64,000 nt of DNA from Dryococelus australis. Its lineage: Eukaryota; Arthropoda; Insecta; Phasmatodea; Phasmatidae. This document shows positions 59,161 to 64,000 of the stretch, piece after piece. The stretch lies in assembly GCA_029891345.1 (NCBI GenBank), contig CM057009.1, forward strand, positions 298,631,466-298,695,465, given 5' to 3'. The notes below the pieces were generated by a model. It ran no database searches. It saw nothing but the letters and a program-made list of their open reading frames with translations, and was not told the DNA's origin. Position 1 is the stretch's first letter, and each line of letters begins with the position of its first letter. Made by a program: the position numbers and the translations under genes.

Positions 59161-60655
59161 GGTGTAGAGGGGTTGTGGAGGGAGTTTAGAGGATTAATGG
59201 AGGTTATGTGGGAGAAATTTGTGCCAACGAAAAGGTTACGGACTGGGGGAGATCCGCCATATTATGGACATGAGATTTTGAAAATGAAGAGGAAGTGCAG
59301 AAAATTACATGTCAAGTGGTGAAATGAAGGGATGATAAGATCTAAAGAAATGATGAAACAAATGGGTAGGGAACTTGAAAGGAAGATCAAACAGGCAAAG
59401 AATGTATTTCTGGGGAACATGGTGGAAGAAGGAAAAGGCAAGGAATGGGGGAAATTGTTTAGGTATGTTGGGAGGTTAAGGGGAGGAGAGGAAGGGATCC
59501 ATCTGCTAACAGGAAGGGATGGTAGGCATGCGACAAATGACCAAGAAAAATTGGAGATGCTGCAAGGACAGTACTTGTCAGTGTTTGAGGTAAAGAAGGG
59601 TTGGAATAGGAGGGCAAACAGGGTTCGGGGGGTGTTTAGTGAGTTTAAGATGAGGGTGTGGGAGATAGAAAAGGTAATTAGGGCTCTGGAGAGCAGTAAT
59701 GCAGGGGGACCAGATGGGATAGGAAACGCAGCACTAAAGTTTGGTGGCAAGGAGTTGGCGAAATATTTAGAAATGTGGTTTAAAAAGTCCTTAGGAGAGG
59801 GTAAGTTACCACAAGATTGGAAGGATGCTATGGTGGTACCTATATACAAGCAGGTAGAGGATACGGGGAGGCCTGGCAGCTACAGACTGGTGAGTCTCAC
59901 ATCAAGTACAGGAAAAGTAACGGAGAGGCTGGTGGTGCAGTATGTGGTGAGGGATATGAACAATAGGAATTAGTTGGAGGAGTCCCAGCATGGTTTCAGG
60001 AGGGGATACACACGTGAGACTCAGCTGTTGGGTTATTAGAGGATCTGGTGCAGGTAGTTGATGAGGGGAAGCAGGTGGATGCCTGCTTCATAGATTTGAG
60101 AAGGCATTCGATAAGGTGCCCCATGGAACATTGATGAGGAAAGTGGAGGCGCTGATACCAGACAGGAGGGTAGTGGAATGGATAGGGGACTTTCTCACGG
60201 GGCGAAGGCAGAGGGTGAAAACGGGGGAGGCAATATCGGAGGAAGAGGAGGTTACGTCAGGGGTACCACAGGGAAGCGTGCTGGGTCCTTTGTTATTTAC
60301 CATAATGGTAAATGACATGGGTTTGGGGATTAGGGGAAAAATAAGATTGTTTGCAGACAATTGTGTTGTATATGCTGAGGTGGGAGAGGGGGGCAGAAAT
60401 TTGCTGGCGGACATTGTTAAGATATGGTTGTGGACCAGAAAAAATAAAATGAAGATAAATGTAAGAAAAACTAAGGTAGTGAGGTTCACAAGGAAGAAAA
60501 TGATAAGCAGGGACATGAACAGATGGGAGGGACAAGAGATAGAAGAAGCAGCAGAATATAAGCATCTGGGGATTGTACTGCAGGGAGACCTCAAATGGAA
60601 AAAACAGGTAGAGAGGGTGGTTGCAAAGGGAAGAAGGGCTCTGGGTAAGCTGTGA
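59160..60655 (+). pseudogene. Non-LTR reverse transcriptase
   Basis: RT blocks in order: ALESSNAGGPDGIGNAAL (block 1-2), LPQDWKDAMVVPIYK, GSYRLVSLTSSTGKVTERLV (usually YRPISL), a TAG, QHGFRRGYTRETQLL, a stop and frame change near 60040-60110, then FLTGRRQRVKTGE, GVPQGSVLGPLLF (block 4) and LFADNCVVY. The last is the catalytic FADD box with its second Asp changed to Asn. EYKHLGIVLQGDLKWKKQV follows. The protein is disabled by stops, frameshifts and this substitution. Confidence 0.88.
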
Positions 60656-61160
60656 AGGGGTGCTGAATGGAGTCAGATGCGAGGTGAAGGAGAAGGCGTA
60701 TGGCACAATGGTACGGCCAATGTTAGAATATGCTGCAACAGTATGGGACCCGTATGTGGAGGTGGAGGTGCGAGAACTGGAAAAGGTGCAGAGAAAGGCA
60801 GCAAGATGGGTGAAGGGTAGGTGGAGAAGGCAGCGGCACGATGGTGAGGAAGATGGGAACTATAGGCCATCAGCGATGATGAAAGAAATGGGGTGGAGTT
60901 CACTGAAGGACAGGAGGAAAGTTGAATGGTTAGTCAGGATGGTGAATGAAGAGGAAGGATGGGGACGGCTACACTGCAAGCTAAGTAAGGGGGTGTTTAG
61001 AGGAAGAGGAAATAACAGCGAGAAGCTTCAGAGGGTGTGGAGGGGAGAACGGAACGGGGTAGGCAGTCCATGCTTGTGAGGTCTGTGAGGGAGTGGAATG
61101 TGTTGAGGGAGGAATTAGTATTTGTGAGAGGGATTGGTAAATTCAGGAAGGGAGTGGAAT
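60621..61160 (+). pseudogene. Non-LTR ORF2 C-terminal region
   Basis: A separate frame reads VKEKAYGTMVRPMLEYAATV and then WDPYVEVEVRELEKVQRKAA, the conserved post-RT segment of Jockey/CR1-type ORF2 (ARWVKGRWRR follows). After SAMMKEMGWSSLKDRRKVE and FRGRGNNSEKLQRVW the frame ends at 61079. The expected last residues (VREWNVLREELVFV) follow in another frame to about 61160. Confidence 0.85.
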
Positions 61161-61225
61161 AGGAGTTGGTTGGGTGAAGGAGAGGTGAGAGAGCTCGCCA
61201 CTGGGCAGCAGCCTAATTGCGAGTG

Positions 61226-61252
61226 TATGTATGTATGTATGTATGTATGTAA
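61226..61252. repeat. TATG tandem tail of the non-LTR element
   Basis: GTATGTATGTATG repeated over six units, directly at the 3' end of the element, where non-LTR elements of this type end in short tandem repeats. Confidence 0.85.
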
Positions 61253-63401
61253 TTCTTGCTCTCTCTTCTTTCGCCTTATGTAAAATTATCATTGCCATGG
61301 ACTTCGGCACTTTATTAATGTGTTGGTCAAGTGAAACTGTAGAATTATTAGGAAAGTGAATATTTTATAAAACTGCTCATTTTTACACTTCTAAAATTTA
61401 AAAAATAATAATGGGAAAGAAATAATTTGTCATAAATGGTTACCTAACACTTTTTATCCGACGTTAAATTATGGAACTACTTCCCATCCTTCGTTACCAA
61501 CTTTACCTAATGCATGCCCCTCAGTGCGCCCATTAAAATATATGCAGGTGGGGGGCAGTGACCTTTTTTTAAGGTTGTTTTCAAAAGTGCTCACTTTATC
61601 ATGAACAGCTTATACATATGTTTCACTTGTTTTACCCCATAATTTCCCTGATCTTCATAGCCCTCCCCACTATCGTGTTTGGTGTTTCTATTGGTCATAT
61701 CTTGAGGACACTAGTAAATTCGTGTTCTGTGTATTTAGTAGTGGAATTATAGGCCTACCACTTTCTGAGATATTAAAAAAAAAAAACTATTATACGTGCT
61801 AAGAAATAATTAGCCTGCAATTAACCGTTGAAAACAATATTATACAAAAATTATGCATAATCAATATCCACTCATACATCAAAAACTCACCATACTTGAG
61901 CATTTAGTTCTATCATTGTAATTCACATTAACTAACTGTAAAAACGTATATATATATATACAAAAACATTACTCCTATGAAAAGGCCATAATAATACGTT
62001 CCCGCACGTGGTTATCAGTTTGTAAATATAGGTACGTATGGGATGGCCATCGATGGTCGAAAATTTGGAAACATCGTTTTTTTATCGATGGTTGATATTA
62101 ATTTCTCGATGGAGAAATTTACGATACTAAAGGTATTGATTCTACAGAAATTTTTTCTGTACAAGTAAAAATAATAAACAATTTTTTTCTATAGTGTGGG
62201 TTGAACATTTTTAGATGACTGCCTGACTGGGCAAAGGACATCCACGAAAAGTTTTTTTTTTTTTTTTTTTCCATTCTGTTATTAACATTTCGTTGTTTCA
62301 GCGTGAATGTCAAAGGAAAATTAATACTATAACTTTTCAAATTTATTATCAATATCACTTCAGAAGTGGTTTGTAGATTGGACTTTAGTTATCCATGGTT
62401 TTTCAAATTTGAAGTGCCACATTTTTTAAGTTAGTTGCTAACCCCTTAGCTTATTCAATACATTATAACTATTTTGCCCGTAATTTATATACACTTTTTT
62501 AAATTATGTATACCCGGTTGTACCAACATATTCTCCGATCCGAGAGCTAATGTAAAAGTGTTGCATCAACGAAATTTCATTATTCTGGATCTACCATTCG
62601 TCGTTGTTGATTCTATTTTTTTTTTCTAACTACCTTAAAACTAAGTGTTAAAGTGAAAGCCTGGTAGGTAGGACGGGATTTTGTTGCATATCAGGGCTAC
62701 ACCCTTTACGCCTACAAGGATAGGAAATCATGCGAGGAGACATGCATCGCGACAGAGAGTGATTGGGCAGCCATGGCCTTCGATTGGGACCGTGACTACC
62801 TCTCTAAGTGTACTTATAGCTAAGCTATCAATAGAAGAGACTGGAAAAAACCGGCATAGACACTGTAAAAACCCAATCGCCAGAATATAATTCAAAATTA
62901 TGGTACATGCTCGTGTTAGTAGAGATGGAAATTCTAGTAGAGAGGGGTCAGTGACCTTTCATCATCCTTTGCCTTGGCAAGTGGGAGAGACGCTGTCTTG
63001 ACCAAAGAGGTGTTTGCACTCCTCTCTGGTGTGGGAAGTGGCACTATTGGGCGACTTTCCCCCGATTCCCAATAGACCCTGAAAACTGAAGACAAAAAAG
63101 TGAGTTGCCAGTAAGTGTCAGCTGGGCCAACACTTGCTGGGTTTTTTTATGTCCGGGAAGAGACGGTACATACTGTGAAAGAATGGGGTTGACAATTAAT
63201 CTAAGTTTAAAAATAACCCTAGTGTCTTATAATAACATATGTCTTCGGGGGTATATGTGTCTAATTCTAATGCTCTGCTACCTAGCAGCGAGCATGTCTC
63301 CATAGCCATATAGGTTTTAATGGAATATATTCCCACCCAAAATGCTGCACGTGCATGGAGCTTTGGATAAGGGAGTGTTGATTTGTTGACACAAAGGAGG
63401 T
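61253..63401. other. Right-hand spacer
   Basis: AT-rich to about 62600, then more mixed. Contains the solitary MITE end at 61583-61610, a TA run at 61949-61960, and several ATCGATGG motifs at 62051-62110 (one in the palindrome CCATCGATGG). Open frames at 62681-62890 and 63105-63305 have no recognised family. Confidence 0.45.
61583..61610. repeat. Solitary mariner-MITE right end
   Basis: AAAAGTGCTCACTTTATCAT followed by GAACAGCT and TA, matching the right end of the MITE at 24033-24253. No left end was found within 300 bp upstream. Confidence 0.7.
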
Positions 63402-63885
63402 CTCTCACCAACTGCAGCAGAGAGGCGCACGTCGCCAAAAGCCCTGCAGTTATTTGCAGGAATAACTGTTCAGTGGCTATCTTGGAATCGGCAGTGGCAA
63501 AGGGCCATACTTACAAACAGCTGGCTGGGAAGAGAGGCTAATACTAAGTTAAACGTTAAATCTAATCTAGACTGAGCTGCCCCACAGTGAAGCTCAGGTA
63601 TTCTACTGCAGTTAAATTAAAAATTAAGAAGTAGGGGGTGTGTGTGTCGAGCTCTCACCAACTGCTGCAGAGAGCACACTATCACCACAGCCTCCTCAAA
63701 TTTTGCTGATAATCTGACTAGAGGCAGCCTTGAATCGGTACCATACTTACAAGCAGCCAGCGTGGAAATAGAGATTTATTATTCTAGTTAAATTGATAAT
63801 ATTTAAAATTATTGATCAATGTAATCTAGGCTGAGCAGTCCCTTTATGATTGCTCAAATAAGTCTACTGCAAAAAGACTGTTAAG
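63402..63885. repeat. Tandem duplication with about 250-bp unit
   Basis: Two units begin CTCTCACCAACTGC.GCAGAG at 63402 and 63652. Matching landmarks recur in each: TTGAATCGG or TTGGAATCGG, CATACTTACAA.CAGC, TCTAG.CTGAGC and TCTACTGCA (63602 and 63863). Divergence is moderate and the unit varies by about 10 bases. It may be the edge of a satellite array continuing outside the window. Confidence 0.75.
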
Positions 63886-64000
63886 GCTACGCAGGTGCTA
63901 TTATGACAGAAATTGATGTTGATTCCAAAGAGAGATATCGATATTAAGTATGAGACAAATTTTTCTATTGGTTCGTAATATCTGATGTGTTCCACGTTCC

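Larger units (their letters stand above)
58700..61252 (+). mobile_element. Non-LTR retrotransposon (Jockey/CR1-like group), 5'-truncated
   Basis: Starts inside the endonuclease domain and ends in a TATG tandem tail (61226-61252). It carries the endonuclease end, RT, and the conserved C-terminal part. Frames change at least three times. It interrupts the Tigger element, whose missing right half was not seen after the tail. Clade assignment within the non-LTR elements is uncertain. Confidence 0.85.

Noticed and set aside
59262..59849. Minus-strand frame of 195 codons (and 60088-60706 minus)
   Set aside because: These are antisense shadows of the non-LTR reverse transcriptase.

Overview
The window looks like arthropod, probably insect, nuclear DNA: AT-rich, intron-like, and crowded with decayed transposable elements from many superfamilies. 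No bacterial operon structure, tRNA, rRNA or CRISPR array was seen. The host gene I could identify is on the minus strand. Three exons (51944-52078, 48329-48511, 1195-1272) all start and end in phase 0 with good splice sites. Their translations line up, in order, with the N-terminus of SZT2, the large subunit of the KICSTOR complex that recruits GATOR1 for amino-acid control of mTORC1. The gaps imply introns of 3,432 bp and 47,056 bp, so nearly everything from 1273 to 48328 is the inside of one intron.

Layout: 1-7500 is AT-rich intron with one SINE-like copy and one candidate coding exon of unknown origin (6913-7103). 7514-11097 holds Ty3/Gypsy remnants: an integrase on the minus strand next to a 240-bp direct repeat, then integrase and RT scraps on the plus strand, plus a 15-bp minisatellite. 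11946-12865 has two tRNA-derived SINEs. 13314-17768 is a Copia element with both LTRs (minus strand). 18019-28100 is a Gypsy element (plus strand: LTR, primer site, gag, protease, RT, RNase H, integrase, env-like tail). It is split by a 3.1-kb LTR-like repeat ('family X') and by a TA-flanked MITE plus a Tc1-like DD36E transposon. 29451-29896 is a 446-bp GA tract, followed by a multi-exon DDE-like transposase pseudogene (29935-31639).

35126-40205 is a pogo/Tigger element with recognisable TIRs and TA flanks; it has been invaded by a retroelement with a TATA promoter and a proline-rich gag-like frame. 43963-44364 and 46752-47153 are two copies of a 402-bp unit whose first copy encodes a 134-residue membrane-type protein. 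53153-55490 is a BEL/Pao element with a 5' LTR and priming site, cut off at its 3' side by a second copy of family X (55500-56690). 57505-58690 is the left half of another Tigger element, interrupted by a 5'-truncated non-LTR retrotransposon (58700-61252) that ends in a TATG tail. The right end carries a 250-bp tandem duplication (63402-63885).

No mobile element here looks active: stops, frameshifts and deletions occur in all of them, and two reverse transcriptases carry the same Asp-to-Asn change in the catalytic box. The likely living functions are the SZT2 exons and possibly one or two unrecognised exons nested in the introns. All similarity statements come from reading the sequence and from memory of the families, without any database search.
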